NCBI RefSeq assembly: GCF_002863005.1 | Contig: NZ_PKDG01000008.1 | Span: 62,001-126,000 of the forward strand | Length of the DNA stretch: 64,000 bases | Direction of reading: 5' to 3' | DNA from: Pseudoxanthomonas sp. | Lineage (GTDB): Bacteria; Pseudomonadota; Gammaproteobacteria; Xanthomonadales; Xanthomonadaceae | Part shown: positions 28,344-37,054 of the stretch, in pieces | Numbering within the stretch: the stretch's first letter is position 1 | How the letters are laid out: every line of letters begins with the position of its first letter | Translations under genes and position numbers: made by a program | Notes under the pieces: model-generated | Told to the model about the DNA's origin: nothing | The model's input: the letters and a program-made list of their open reading frames with translations, nothing else | The model's database searches: none

Positions 28344-28344
28344 T

Positions 28345-29955
28345 TTGTCCAGCAGCAGTGACCGTTCGTCCGCCGCGCGCGGACCTCGTCTCGATGTCGA
28401 AAACAAGCTCCTCAGGGTGCGGAGCCTGATCACGGCAGGCGATCTGGTGGGAGCGCGCAGCATCAGCGACGCCATCCTGGCCGAGCATCCGACCGATGCC
28501 GGCGCCCTCATCCAGCGGTCGCGCCTGGAGTCCATCGACGACAACTACCGGCGCGCGCGCGAGTACGCGCTTTCCGCCTATCGCGTCGGCGTGCAGAACA
28601 AGCGCCAATGCATGTTCCTGTTGCGCCGCCTGAAGACCTTCAACCTCATTCCGGAGTTGCACGGGTTCATTCCGCGCATTCCCGAGGGATTGCGGCACGA
28701 TGTGGATGTCGCCCAGCTGGTGGCCTTGTTCCTGCAGACCTTGAACCACCCCCAGCAGGCTCTCCAGCATCTGCAACTGGCGGCGGCGCACCATTCCTCC
28801 TCTGCGCCCCTGACGTCGGATATCGGGCTGGCGCTACTCAACCTCGGAAGGTTCGAAGAGGCGGAACAGCATTTCCGCGAATCCCTGGTGCTCCAGCCGG
28901 ACCACGCCCCCGCCTGGTGGCACCTTTCACGCTTGCGCTCGGAAAGCGGCACCGACGCGGGCCACGTCGACGCACTGAAACGCGCGGTGGCGCGCGCCAC
29001 GGAACCGGGCAATGCGGCGCTGCTGGCCTACGCGCTGCATCGGGAGCTCGACCGCCTCGAGGACTATGCAGCCGCAACGGACGCGCTCGAACTGGCCTGC
29101 ACCTCCATGCGGAAAGTGGTCGCCTATTCCGGCGAAGAAGACGAGCGGCTGTTCGGACTGCTGAAATCGCTGGACGTCGGCGCCGCCGAGCGCCCGTCGT
29201 CGATGGACGCGCCGTTCACGCCCGTCTTCATCGTCGGCATGCATCGCTCCGGTACGACGCTGCTGGAACAACTGCTTTCGGCACACACCGACATCTGCTC
29301 GGGGGGCGAACTCTACGACTTCACCAGCCAGCTACGACTGGCCGCGGATCACCACTGCAGCACCGAGCTCGATTCGGCCATCGTCCAGGCTTCGGCGGAC
29401 TTCGACTATGGCGCCATCGGCAGGGGCTACCTGGAATCGGTGGACTGGCGTCGCGCGGGGCAGCGATTCGTCACCGACAAGTTGCCGTCCAACTTCCTCA
29501 ACCTCGGTTTCATCCTCACCGCGTTGCCTGGCGCGAAGATCCTGCACATGTCGCGCGATCCGATGGAAACCTGCTTCTCCAACCTGAGGGAGCCGTTCTC
29601 GGCCACCACCTGCCGCTATTCGTACGACCAGGCCGAACTCGCCAACCACTATCGCCACTACTTCAGCCTGATGCAGCACTGGCGCCAGCGCTTCCCGGGG
29701 CGCATCCATGACGTGACCTACGCTGCGCTCGCCACCGATCCGGCGGCGGAACTGAAGCGCGTGACCACGTTCCTGGGCACGGGCTTCCAGCCGACGATGC
29801 TGGATCCGGCGTCCGCCACTGGCAACGTCAACACCGCGAGCGCGGTGCAGGTACGGCAGAAGCCGGGCCTGCCGCTGCGGCCCAAGTGGCACGCATACCG
29901 CGACTACCTTACGCCGCTGGCGTGGCGCCTCTCGGAACTCGGCCAGCGTTACTGA
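28345..29955 (+). CDS. TPR-containing sulfotransferase (first copy)
   Basis: A 536-residue protein. The first half is TPR ('DDNYRRAREYALSAYRV', 'GLALLNLGRFEEAEQHFRES'), and the second half is a PAPS-dependent sulfotransferase (Sulfotransfer_3 type). The 5'-phosphosulfate loop is 'FIVGMHRSGTTLLEQLL' (Met299 on), and the 3'-phosphate motif is 'ILHMSRDPMETCFSNL' (Ser403 on). Both are intact. The closest well-known relatives are tyrosylprotein sulfotransferases, so a protein or peptide acceptor is likely but unproven. It starts at a TTG with AGGA about 8 bases upstream. It follows the barrel-like gene and overlaps the convergent methyltransferase gene by 7 bases. Confidence 0.9.
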   Translation: MSSSSDRSSAARGPRLDVENKLLRVRSLITAGDLVGARSISDAILAEHPTDAGALIQRSRLESIDDNYRRAREYALSAYRVGVQNKRQCMFLLRRLKTFNLIPELHGFIPRIPEGLRHDVDVAQLVALFLQTLNHPQQALQHLQLAAAHHSSSAPLTSDIGLALLNLGRFEEAEQHFRESLVLQPDHAPAWWHLSRLRSESGTDAGHVDALKRAVARATEPGNAALLAYALHRELDRLEDYAAATDALELACTSMRKVVAYSGEEDERLFGLLKSLDVGAAERPSSMDAPFTPVFIVGMHRSGTTLLEQLLSAHTDICSGGELYDFTSQLRLAADHHCSTELDSAIVQASADFDYGAIGRGYLESVDWRRAGQRFVTDKLPSNFLNLGFILTALPGAKILHMSRDPMETCFSNLREPFSATTCRYSYDQAELANHYRHYFSLMQHWRQRFPGRIHDVTYAALATDPAAELKRVTTFLGTGFQPTMLDPASATGNVNTASAVQVRQKPGLPLRPKWHAYRDYLTPLAWRLSELGQRY

Positions 29956-31547
29956 CCCGCTGGTCGCACTAGTATCGCGGCGCCGGCAAGACGCTGCAGC
30001 ATCTCCGCCACGCGTGCCTCCGCCTGCGACTCCGTGTCATCCGCTGCCGCCTGCGGCAGGGCAGGTAGCCGTCCCTCGCGCAGGGCGGCGGCGGCGGCGG
30101 CCACCAGGCCATCCCTGTCCAGCGAACCGTCCATCAACGGGATCAGCAACCGGTCGATATCCCCCATTTCGATGCTGTCGTGCCAGAGATTGGCCACGTG
30201 CCTGCGCGGCGGCACGAGCGCGACGACCTGGCGCCTGACCGCCGGATCCACGACCGGACGATCACCTACGCCCGTGGCCTCCACGGCTGCCAGACGAACC
30301 TGCGCCATGCCGCGCAGGGTCAGGCGCTCGCATAGTTCATCCACGGCCTCGCTCAGGATCTCCGGCGAAACCGCGTCCTTGTCGCCCTGCGTGAGCATCG
30401 CGTGGCGGAGCATATCGTCTCGCGTCACCGTGCCCGGCCACGCTCGCGCGAGCGCATCGATCGCCTGCTTGATACCGCTCAGGCTGGCGCCGATGCTAGC
30501 CGTATTCGGGAGCGCGACGAACTCCTGGTGCTGTCCGTCCAGGCGGATCGGTCCGTCGGTGGCGGACAGGTTCGCCGCGAAATGCATCCGATGCAGGGTC
30601 GCGCGATCCAGCTCCCAGCGGAGGTCTTCGGCGCGTTTCGCGTGCACCAGCAGGGTCTGGCGGAAGACACGGCTCACGGCGAAGTCCAGATACTGTTCGA
30701 CGCGCACCTGATCGCCACCGAGCGCGCCGTACAGCTGCTGCGAGAGCTCCTGGCTGTAGTTGGACGGCAGCATGGTCGACGGCTGCGCTTCGCCCAGGTA
30801 AGCCAGGCCATGGCGACCTGTCCGCTCCACGAATTCATGGAAGTAGCAGGGCCGGTTGTTCGGGGCGAGATACTCGTGCGCCACGTAATCGGTGGGGCCG
30901 TTCATGATCGACGGCATGCATTCGTCGACCGCGGCGGCGGTCAGCCCCCCCGGCAGCGCCGTCTGCTTGAGGAAGTTGAGCATGGAGCGGCCGTAGCCCA
31001 CCTGCTCGTCGACGGTTGGTCGCGCACCGCCATGCATCAGCATCGCATCGCGGACGATCTCCTTGGTCTTCCAGCCCGGATAGGTGTTGTAGCTGACGTA
31101 GGCGACGCCGTCCGCCGCAAGACAGCGGGCGATCAGGCGCAGGACAGCGTCCTGCACCTCGGCGGGCACCCAGCTGTAGACGCCATGGGCGATGATGTAA
31201 TCGAACTCGCCGAGCGAATCCGTATCGAGATCGAGCAGGTCCGCTTCGACAAGGGAGGCATTGCCGATGCCCAGGCGATCGATGGACGCCTTCCCCTCGG
31301 CGATCTGCACTCCCGAGATATCCACGCCCACCACCCTCGCTTGCGGATAGCGCAACGCGATGGGAATCAGATTGCCGCCCGACCCGCATCCGAGCTCCAG
31401 GACGCGCGCCGTCGATACCTGTCCCGACGGCAACCCGAACAGGCTCGCAACGGCGGCCAGCTGTTCCGGGGCGCTGTACTGGTAGGCGTATGAGCTGTAC
31501 GGCATGTCGTCGTAACGCGCCCGCGTATCTTGGTTGACGGGATTCAT
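29949..31547 (-). CDS. SAM-dependent methyltransferase with regulatory domain (protein lysine methyltransferase-like)
   Basis: A 532-residue enzyme. Residues about 15-190 are a class I methyltransferase: motif I 'ARVLELGCGSGGNLIPIA' (about 47-64), then 'VVGVDISGVQIAEG', 'YIIAHGVYSWVPAEVQ' and 'YVSYNTYPGWKTKEI'. After it comes the methyltransferase regulatory domain ('FHEFVERTGRHGLAYLGEA') and a long C-terminal helical part. This architecture, including the Tyr-Pro-Gly-Trp block, is that of the rickettsial protein lysine methyltransferases PKMT1/2 that modify the surface protein OmpB. The assignment to that group is by motif reading. The upstream sulfotransferase gene on the same strand ends 22 bases before its ATG. 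Confidence 0.87.
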   Translation of the reverse strand: MNPVNQDTRARYDDMPYSSYAYQYSAPEQLAAVASLFGLPSGQVSTARVLELGCGSGGNLIPIALRYPQARVVGVDISGVQIAEGKASIDRLGIGNASLVEADLLDLDTDSLGEFDYIIAHGVYSWVPAEVQDAVLRLIARCLAADGVAYVSYNTYPGWKTKEIVRDAMLMHGGARPTVDEQVGYGRSMLNFLKQTALPGGLTAAAVDECMPSIMNGPTDYVAHEYLAPNNRPCYFHEFVERTGRHGLAYLGEAQPSTMLPSNYSQELSQQLYGALGGDQVRVEQYLDFAVSRVFRQTLLVHAKRAEDLRWELDRATLHRMHFAANLSATDGPIRLDGQHQEFVALPNTASIGASLSGIKQAIDALARAWPGTVTRDDMLRHAMLTQGDKDAVSPEILSEAVDELCERLTLRGMAQVRLAAVEATGVGDRPVVDPAVRRQVVALVPPRRHVANLWHDSIEMGDIDRLLIPLMDGSLDRDGLVAAAAAALREGRLPALPQAAADDTESQAEARVAEMLQRLAGAAILVRPAGQ

Positions 31548-31569
31548 GGCTCTCCGGAATACGTTGGCG

Positions 31570-33114
31570 TCAGCGCAGCTCGTTGAGGAGCGGCTGCAGA
31601 TAGGTTTCGTAGGGCGCCCACTTGGGCACGTCGCGCGCGATCACTTTGTCGCGCACCTGCACGGCACTGGCAGTTGCCACACTCTTGCCCTGCGAATTGG
31701 GCTGCAGCAGCTTGTCGGTGAACGGGAAGCCGCAGAAGGCCGCCACCTCGCGCATGGTGGCTTCCGTGTTCCGAGTCAGGTCCGTATAGGTGATGTCCAG
31801 GATCCGGCCAGGGAACGCCTGGTGCCAGTGCTCCATGAGGTCGCGGTACTGGTTGCTGTAGTCCGCCAGCTCCACCTGGTCGTAGGAATACGGCGCGGCG
31901 TGGGCAAACAATTCGCGCAGGTTGGAGAAGCAGGTCTCCCGGGGGTCGCGCGACATGTGGATGATCTTCGCGTGCGGCATCGCCTGGCAGATGAAGCCCA
32001 CGTTCATGTGGTTGGGCGGCCACTTGTCCGTGATGTGTGTGTGCCCGTTCAAGCGCCAGGCGACGCCTTCCATGTAGTTCCGGCCCAACTCGGTGTAATC
32101 GATCCCCGACGCACGCGCCACCGCGACCGGATCCGTGGCGCTGGGAAAATAATGATCGGTCGCATAGCGGACGCGCGCCGCCATGTCGTGGAGTTCGCCT
32201 GCGTTGAACACGCCGGGATCACCACCCATCAGCTGCTCCAGCAGCGTCGTGCCGGAGCGGTACATGCCGACGACGAAGATCGGCGTGATGTCCGACACGT
32301 AGCCCGATGCGTCGACCTTCAAGGGCATCTGCTTCAACTGTGCGAACAGGCGGCGCGTCGACTCGCGGTCGTACTTGTTCGCCGCGCGATGGATGCGGTT
32401 GGCCGTGTCGAGCGCCTGGAAAGCACCCGCGACATCGCCGATGTCGTCGAGCTCCTTGTGCAGGGCGTAGTAGAGCCTCGTCTTGTCGACCAGGCCAAGG
32501 GAAGGCTTCTGCAGCGCGCGTCGGATGCCATCGACATGGTGCGTGTCCGCACTCCACTTGCGCATCCACGCTAGCACCCAGTAGGCGTTCGCGAACCCGG
32601 GATCCATGCGCAGGCATTCCATGATGTCCGCTTCAGCATCGTCGAAACGGCCCAGGAACAACTCCATCGTCGCTCGCGCCAGGCGAAGCGACGGCATCTG
32701 TGGCTGCAGCTGCATGGCACGGGTGACGAACTCGATCGCCTGCGCTTGGTCGCCCAGCCAGCTGAGCTGTGCGGACACCAGGTGCAGCGTCTTGGGGTCG
32801 GCCATGCTGCGGAGGAACGGCGAGGCATCGATGTAGCGGCGCATGGCGGCCGACTCTTCGAAATGCCTCAGGCAAAGCAGGACGCTGGGCACCAGCGCCG
32901 GGTTGCCTACCGCGGAAGACAGCGCGCGTATCGCGTACTCGCGTCCCTTCCGGTAGTTGTCGTTCGCCCGCGCCTCGAAACTGGACAGGTGCAGCAATGC
33001 TTCCGCGTTGTCGCCTGCGTCCAGGACCTTGCGGTAGTGCACGGTGGCGCCGGCCATGTCCTTCGCTGCGACCGCACGCCGCGCATGCGACAGCGCTTCC
33101 TCGATTTGCGGCAT
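31570..33114 (-). CDS. TPR-containing sulfotransferase (second copy)
   Basis: A 514-residue homolog of the sulfotransferase at 28.3 kb, with the same layout: TPR region ('ANDNYRKGREYAIRAL', 'LFLGRFDDAEADIMECLRM'), then a sulfotransferase domain with 'FVVGMYRSGTTLLEQLM' (Met284 on) and 'IIHMSRDPRETCFSNL'. A shared tail motif ('TASAVQVRDK' here, 'TASAVQVRQK' in the first copy) shows they are paralogs over their full length, though well diverged. The ATG at 33114 or the GTG at 33120 may start it, and neither has a strong ribosome site. It lies between the receptor gene terminator and the methyltransferase gene, and is probably co-transcribed with the latter. Confidence 0.89.
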   Translation of the reverse strand: MPQIEEALSHARRAVAAKDMAGATVHYRKVLDAGDNAEALLHLSSFEARANDNYRKGREYAIRALSSAVGNPALVPSVLLCLRHFEESAAMRRYIDASPFLRSMADPKTLHLVSAQLSWLGDQAQAIEFVTRAMQLQPQMPSLRLARATMELFLGRFDDAEADIMECLRMDPGFANAYWVLAWMRKWSADTHHVDGIRRALQKPSLGLVDKTRLYYALHKELDDIGDVAGAFQALDTANRIHRAANKYDRESTRRLFAQLKQMPLKVDASGYVSDITPIFVVGMYRSGTTLLEQLMGGDPGVFNAGELHDMAARVRYATDHYFPSATDPVAVARASGIDYTELGRNYMEGVAWRLNGHTHITDKWPPNHMNVGFICQAMPHAKIIHMSRDPRETCFSNLRELFAHAAPYSYDQVELADYSNQYRDLMEHWHQAFPGRILDITYTDLTRNTEATMREVAAFCGFPFTDKLLQPNSQGKSVATASAVQVRDKVIARDVPKWAPYETYLQPLLNELR

Positions 33115-33161
33115 ACCCACGTGTGTCTTGCCCTGCTCAATTCGTCACACATTCTACACGC

Positions 33162-33190
33162 AAAAAAAAGGGGCCCCTTGCGGGGCCCCT
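33162..33190 (-). terminator. Intrinsic terminator of the TonB-dependent receptor gene
   Basis: On the minus strand, GGGGCCCC - GCAA - GGGGCCCC forms an 8 base-pair stem extended by one A-T pair, and runs directly into eight Ts (33162-33169). It lies 25 bases after the receptor stop and about 50 bases before the second sulfotransferase start. Confidence 0.92.
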
Positions 33191-33214
33191 CCAAGACTTA
33201 CTGCAAGCTGTGGA

Positions 33215-35836
33215 TTACCAGCTCTGGGTGTAGCGGAAGTAGATCTCGCGACCGATACCGTAGTACAGGGCGCTCTGGTAGTACGGCGGGGTGAAGCCCA
33301 GCTGGTCCAGACGCGGCTTCTTGTCGGTCACGTTGATCGCACCGATGGTGAAGCGGCCGTTCCAGGGCGTCTTGTAGCTCGCCGCCAGGTCGTGGGTGAT
33401 GTACGGCTTGTTGTCGCCGCAGTTCGAGACCAGGTAACCGAAGTCGACCACGTCCTGGCAGGTGTAGCCCAGGTCGTTGACCAGGTAGTCCTCGGTGTAC
33501 GACACGGTCTGGTCCATCGCGTTGATGGTCCACGCCAGCGAGAAGTCGCCCTTCTCCCACTCGTTCACCAGGTTCGCACGCCACTGCGGGTTATCGGTGG
33601 TGTTGACTTGGTCCGTCGTGTCCGAGTTCGGGCCACCGGTTTCGAACTTGTTGATCCAGCTCAGGCTGAGGTTGTTGCGCAGCGAACCGAAGCTGCCCAG
33701 GTCGAAGCGGGTGGTCGCGTTGAAGTCGAAACCGTCGGTCTTGATGAAACCTTCGTTGGCGTAGCCAGCGCGGACCTGCAGCAGGGCACCGTTGGCCGGG
33801 TCACGAACGCTGTACAGGCTCGACGGCAGGTAGGTGCCGTTGCGTTCGCGGTTGATGACCGTCTGTGCCGAGAAGAACCGGATCGAATTGGTCAGCTCGA
33901 TGTTGTAGTAATCCAGCTTCATGCTGGCCCAGTCGGTCGGGTCCCACACCACGCCGGCGCTCCACTGCTTGGAGTCTTCCGCCTGCAGGTCGGGGGTGGC
34001 GACGCGCAGACCGTCGATCTGCAGGGTCGATCCCGGCGGCTGGCCGTAGGCGATCGCGGTGGGCGCGTCGACGACGCTGTCGGCCGAGAACGCATCCTTG
34101 GAGTTCAGGATGGTCAGCGGCGGCGCACGGAAACCTTCACCGTAGCTGGCGCGCAGGGTCAGGCTGTCGATCGGGTGGTAGCGGAACGAGATCTTCGGCA
34201 CGAACGAGGTGCCGAAGTCGGAGTACGTGTCGTAACGAGCCGCCAGGTCGACCTCGAAGCTGCTGGTGAACGGCATCAGCCACTCGAAGTAGGCCGACGA
34301 GAAGTTGCGGCTGCCCGAGCTCGAGTTGCCCGACGAACCACCGATGTTGCCGGCTTCGGACTGCGCGTCGTACAGATCGGCGAATTCCTGCTTGTGGTGC
34401 TCGGCACCGACGACCAGGCCCGAAGTACCACCCGACAGTTCGAACAGGTCGAACGTGGCGCTGCCGTAGACTTCTTCTTCCTTGAAGATGCCGTCGCGGC
34501 CGATGGTGGCGCGAACGCGGTTCAGCACGTCCGGGTCGTTGGCGAGCGGATCGAAGATGCTGTACTCGCCGCTCTGGATCAGCGCGGTCGCGATCGGGAT
34601 GTTGACGTAGTTGCGGCCCAGCGAGATGTACTTCGATTCGGCGCGACGCAGGCCGAAGTCCACGGCCACCGTGTCGCTGACCTGCCAGTTGAAGCCCAGG
34701 TTGGTGTCGTAGGTGTTGGTGTCGTCGTAGTTGTCGCGCGGACCGACGGCGGCGAAGCGGTGCTTCAGCACGACGTTCTGGGCGGTGGTGTTGTTCGGGC
34801 TACCGACCGGGATGAAGATGCCGGAATCCGCGAGCGTCGGCGCGAAGCGGCCGAAGCTGCTGACGCGGGTGACGCTGGAGTTCAGGTAGACGGTCCAGTC
34901 ATCGTTGATCTGGTAGTCGCCACGCAGGAACAGGCCCTTCTGTTCCAGCGACGCGGTGTCCGCCGCGACCAGGTTGTAGTCGTAACGGCAAACCGCGCCG
35001 TCCTGCCAGAAGCCCGGGTTGGTGCAGCCGCCGGGGACGGACTGGATGAACTTGCCGGGCGAGACGCGGCCGGTGATCGGGTTGGTCGCCGGGACGTAGT
35101 AGTTGTTCGCGTTGGACGACGGACCACGACGGCCTTCCATCCACGGCAGGTCGCGGATGTAGGAGATGTCGCGGTTCGCGTACGACACGCCACCCAGCAT
35201 GCGGCCACGGTCGCCGGAGATGCCGAACACGACGGAACCGGACTCGGTGTCGCCGCCGTTCTGGGCCTGGCCCACGCCGATGCTGGCTTCAACGCCGTTG
35301 AAGTCCTTGCGGGTGATGATGTTGACCACGCCGCCGATCGCGTCGGCGCCGTAGATGGCCGACGCGCCGTCGGTCAGGATTTCGACGCGCTCGACCGAAG
35401 CCAGCGGGATCGAGTTGAGGTCGGAGCCGGCTTCGCTGAACTGCGGCGACAGCGGCAGACGGCGACCGTCGATCAGGATCAGGCTGCGACCGCCGCCGAG
35501 GCCACGCAGGCTGAGCTCGGACATCGACTGGGCCGAGGAGCCGGACGCCGGCTTGTTCGAACCGAAGGAGTTGAAGGTGGAGTTCTGCAGCAGGTCCGCG
35601 ACCGTGGTCTTGCCGCTGACCTCGATGGCCTCACGGGAAATGACGGTGACGGGCAGCGCGCCTTCGATTTCCGCACGCTTGATGCGCGAACCCGTGACTT
35701 CGATGCGGTCGAGGGTCTTGGCTTCCGAATCGGGGCTCGCGGCTTCCTGGGCGAATGCATTGCCCGCTGCCAGCGATGTTGCGCTGGCGAACAACGCAAA
35801 CTGGATTGCGTTGGGCAGCTTCTTGAGGTTGGTCAT
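33215..35836 (-). CDS. TonB-dependent outer-membrane receptor
   Basis: An 873-residue receptor for active uptake across the outer membrane. It has a signal peptide ('AIQFALFASATSLAAGNAFA'), a TonB-box region and plug entry ('TLDRIEVTGSRIKRAEIEG'), and the plug motifs 'RGLGGGRSLILIDGRRLPLS', 'IPLASVERVEILTDGASAIY' and 'GADAIGGVVNIITRKDF'. A 22-strand-type barrel follows and ends 'GREIYFRYTQSW'. The plug type is common in xanthomonad and sphingomonad receptors for large organic substrates such as peptides or glycans rather than classical siderophores. The substrate is unknown. A GGAGAGAG stretch precedes the ATG. It is next to the second sulfotransferase and the methyltransferase. Confidence 0.95.
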   Translation of the reverse strand: MTNLKKLPNAIQFALFASATSLAAGNAFAQEAASPDSEAKTLDRIEVTGSRIKRAEIEGALPVTVISREAIEVSGKTTVADLLQNSTFNSFGSNKPASGSSAQSMSELSLRGLGGGRSLILIDGRRLPLSPQFSEAGSDLNSIPLASVERVEILTDGASAIYGADAIGGVVNIITRKDFNGVEASIGVGQAQNGGDTESGSVVFGISGDRGRMLGGVSYANRDISYIRDLPWMEGRRGPSSNANNYYVPATNPITGRVSPGKFIQSVPGGCTNPGFWQDGAVCRYDYNLVAADTASLEQKGLFLRGDYQINDDWTVYLNSSVTRVSSFGRFAPTLADSGIFIPVGSPNNTTAQNVVLKHRFAAVGPRDNYDDTNTYDTNLGFNWQVSDTVAVDFGLRRAESKYISLGRNYVNIPIATALIQSGEYSIFDPLANDPDVLNRVRATIGRDGIFKEEEVYGSATFDLFELSGGTSGLVVGAEHHKQEFADLYDAQSEAGNIGGSSGNSSSGSRNFSSAYFEWLMPFTSSFEVDLAARYDTYSDFGTSFVPKISFRYHPIDSLTLRASYGEGFRAPPLTILNSKDAFSADSVVDAPTAIAYGQPPGSTLQIDGLRVATPDLQAEDSKQWSAGVVWDPTDWASMKLDYYNIELTNSIRFFSAQTVINRERNGTYLPSSLYSVRDPANGALLQVRAGYANEGFIKTDGFDFNATTRFDLGSFGSLRNNLSLSWINKFETGGPNSDTTDQVNTTDNPQWRANLVNEWEKGDFSLAWTINAMDQTVSYTEDYLVNDLGYTCQDVVDFGYLVSNCGDNKPYITHDLAASYKTPWNGRFTIGAINVTDKKPRLDQLGFTPPYYQSALYYGIGREIYFRYTQSW

Positions 35837-35938
35837 TAGAGGCTCTCTCTCCAAATGTTCACTGAAAAGCCAAAGCCTCGCGGCCCGGGCCAATGGTTCA
35901 GACGCATGAATGCTGCGCGACTGGTGCCCAGAGCATAA

Positions 35939-35951
35939 CGTAAATTTTACG
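35939..35951. promoter_or_regulatory. Perfect palindrome in the receptor promoter region
   Basis: CGTAAA-T-TTTACG is a perfect 6-base inverted repeat about 100 bases upstream of the receptor ATG, in the only A+T-rich stretch nearby. It could be an operator, or lie in the core promoter. The rest of the 314-base gap (35837-36150) holds A/T-rich DNA and the next gene's terminator, and no gene. Confidence 0.4.
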
Positions 35952-36072
35952 GCGATGAAAAGAACCCGATGATTTATCGGAAGAATTTCGTTTTTTTCAG
36001 CCCCATCAGTTACTTACGAAACCTTTTTCTCGCGTACGTGCGACCATCCGTCGGATTGCGGCGCAACGAAGA

Positions 36073-36092
36073 AGGGCGCCCGATGGCGCCCT
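36073..36092 (-). terminator. Hairpin terminator of the DUF4097 operon
   Basis: An 8 base-pair stem AGGGCGCC / GGCGCCCT with a CGAT loop. On the minus strand it is followed by TCTTCGTT, an imperfect T-rich tail. It lies about 60 bases after the operon's last stop. Confidence 0.7.
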
Positions 36093-36150
36093 CCCTGTTC
36101 AGCTTCGACAACGCGACGCCATCGCGTGGGGTTGCGTCAGACGCCCGCGG

Positions 36151-37044
36151 CTATTCGACGCGGACCTCTGCACTGCCGGAAAACGTCTCGACGGTGACCC
36201 GACCGCTGCCGCTGCCGTAGCGGGTACTGAAGCTGCTGCCGGGGCCACGCCGTTTCTCGATGCTCACGCCGGTCGCCTTCAGCGAACCACTGAAACTTTC
36301 GCCGCTGACCTGCGCGGACACGTCCTGGGGAAGGCGCAGCATCAGATTGCCGCTGACCGATTCCATGCTGATTTCGCCGCCCGGTGCCAGGCCGGTGCGC
36401 ACGTCCACGCGACCGCTGACGGTGCTGGCGCTCAAGTCACGCACCTGCTGCTCGTTGACGATCACTTCGATGCGACCGGACACCGTTTCCGCATCGATCT
36501 CGCCGCCGAGGCGCCCCCGCAACACGATCGCACCGCTGACAGTGGCCACGCCCACGTCATCGCTGTTGAGCGTCAGGTTGGCGTTGCCGCTGACGGTTTC
36601 GACATCCGCCTTGCGGGGCGCCGCCGCGGCTGAAACGCTGCCGCTCACGGTGCTGATGGACAGCTCGCCGGACGCGACCCCCGTGACGTCCACGTCGGCG
36701 GCGACCGATTCGATGTCGAGGTCGGCGCGCAGCGGCACCATCACCACCAGCCGGGTGGGTCCGCTGTCGTCGCTCCCCCAGCTGCGCTTGGGATAGCGCA
36801 CCTCGATGTTCACCTGCGATCCCGATCCGTCCACCTCCAGCCGCTCCACGCCCTTGCCCAGCGTGCCGGTGATCTGCACCTCGTTGCGCTCCCAGCCACG
36901 CACGTCGATGCGGCCCTTGAGATTACTGATGTCGACGCGCCCGCGGGCATCGAGCGGTCGGGTTTCGTTGATGGCGGTCTGCGCCAGGACGGCGGGCGCC
37001 CACAGGGCGGTGGCCAGCAACAGGGAAAGGGAAGCGATGCGCAT
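36151..37044 (-). CDS. DUF4097 family exported beta-strand repeat protein
   Basis: A 297-residue protein with a signal peptide ('MRIASLSLLLATALWAPAVL') and a repetitive beta-helix built of units like 'VESVAADVDVTG', 'ISTVSGSVSAAAAP', 'VETVSGNANLTL' and 'AETVSGRIEVIV'. The regular 'TVSG' turns are the hallmark of the DUF4097 / DUF4098 family. Its function is unknown. It is the last gene of an operon with an ECF sigma factor and an anti-sigma-like protein, so it may be a surface sensor or envelope-stress output. Only 10 bases separate it from the anti-sigma-like gene. Confidence 0.88.
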   Translation of the reverse strand: MRIASLSLLLATALWAPAVLAQTAINETRPLDARGRVDISNLKGRIDVRGWERNEVQITGTLGKGVERLEVDGSGSQVNIEVRYPKRSWGSDDSGPTRLVVMVPLRADLDIESVAADVDVTGVASGELSISTVSGSVSAAAAPRKADVETVSGNANLTLNSDDVGVATVSGAIVLRGRLGGEIDAETVSGRIEVIVNEQQVRDLSASTVSGRVDVRTGLAPGGEISMESVSGNLMLRLPQDVSAQVSGESFSGSLKATGVSIEKRRGPGSSFSTRYGSGSGRVTVETFSGSAEVRVE

Positions 37045-37054
37045 GGGGAACTCC

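Noticed and set aside
33044..35839. A 931-codon plus-strand frame opposite the TonB-dependent receptor
   Set aside because: The receptor has full plug motifs and its own terminator and ribosome site. The opposite frame is a Val/Gly/Arg/Asp-rich mirror.
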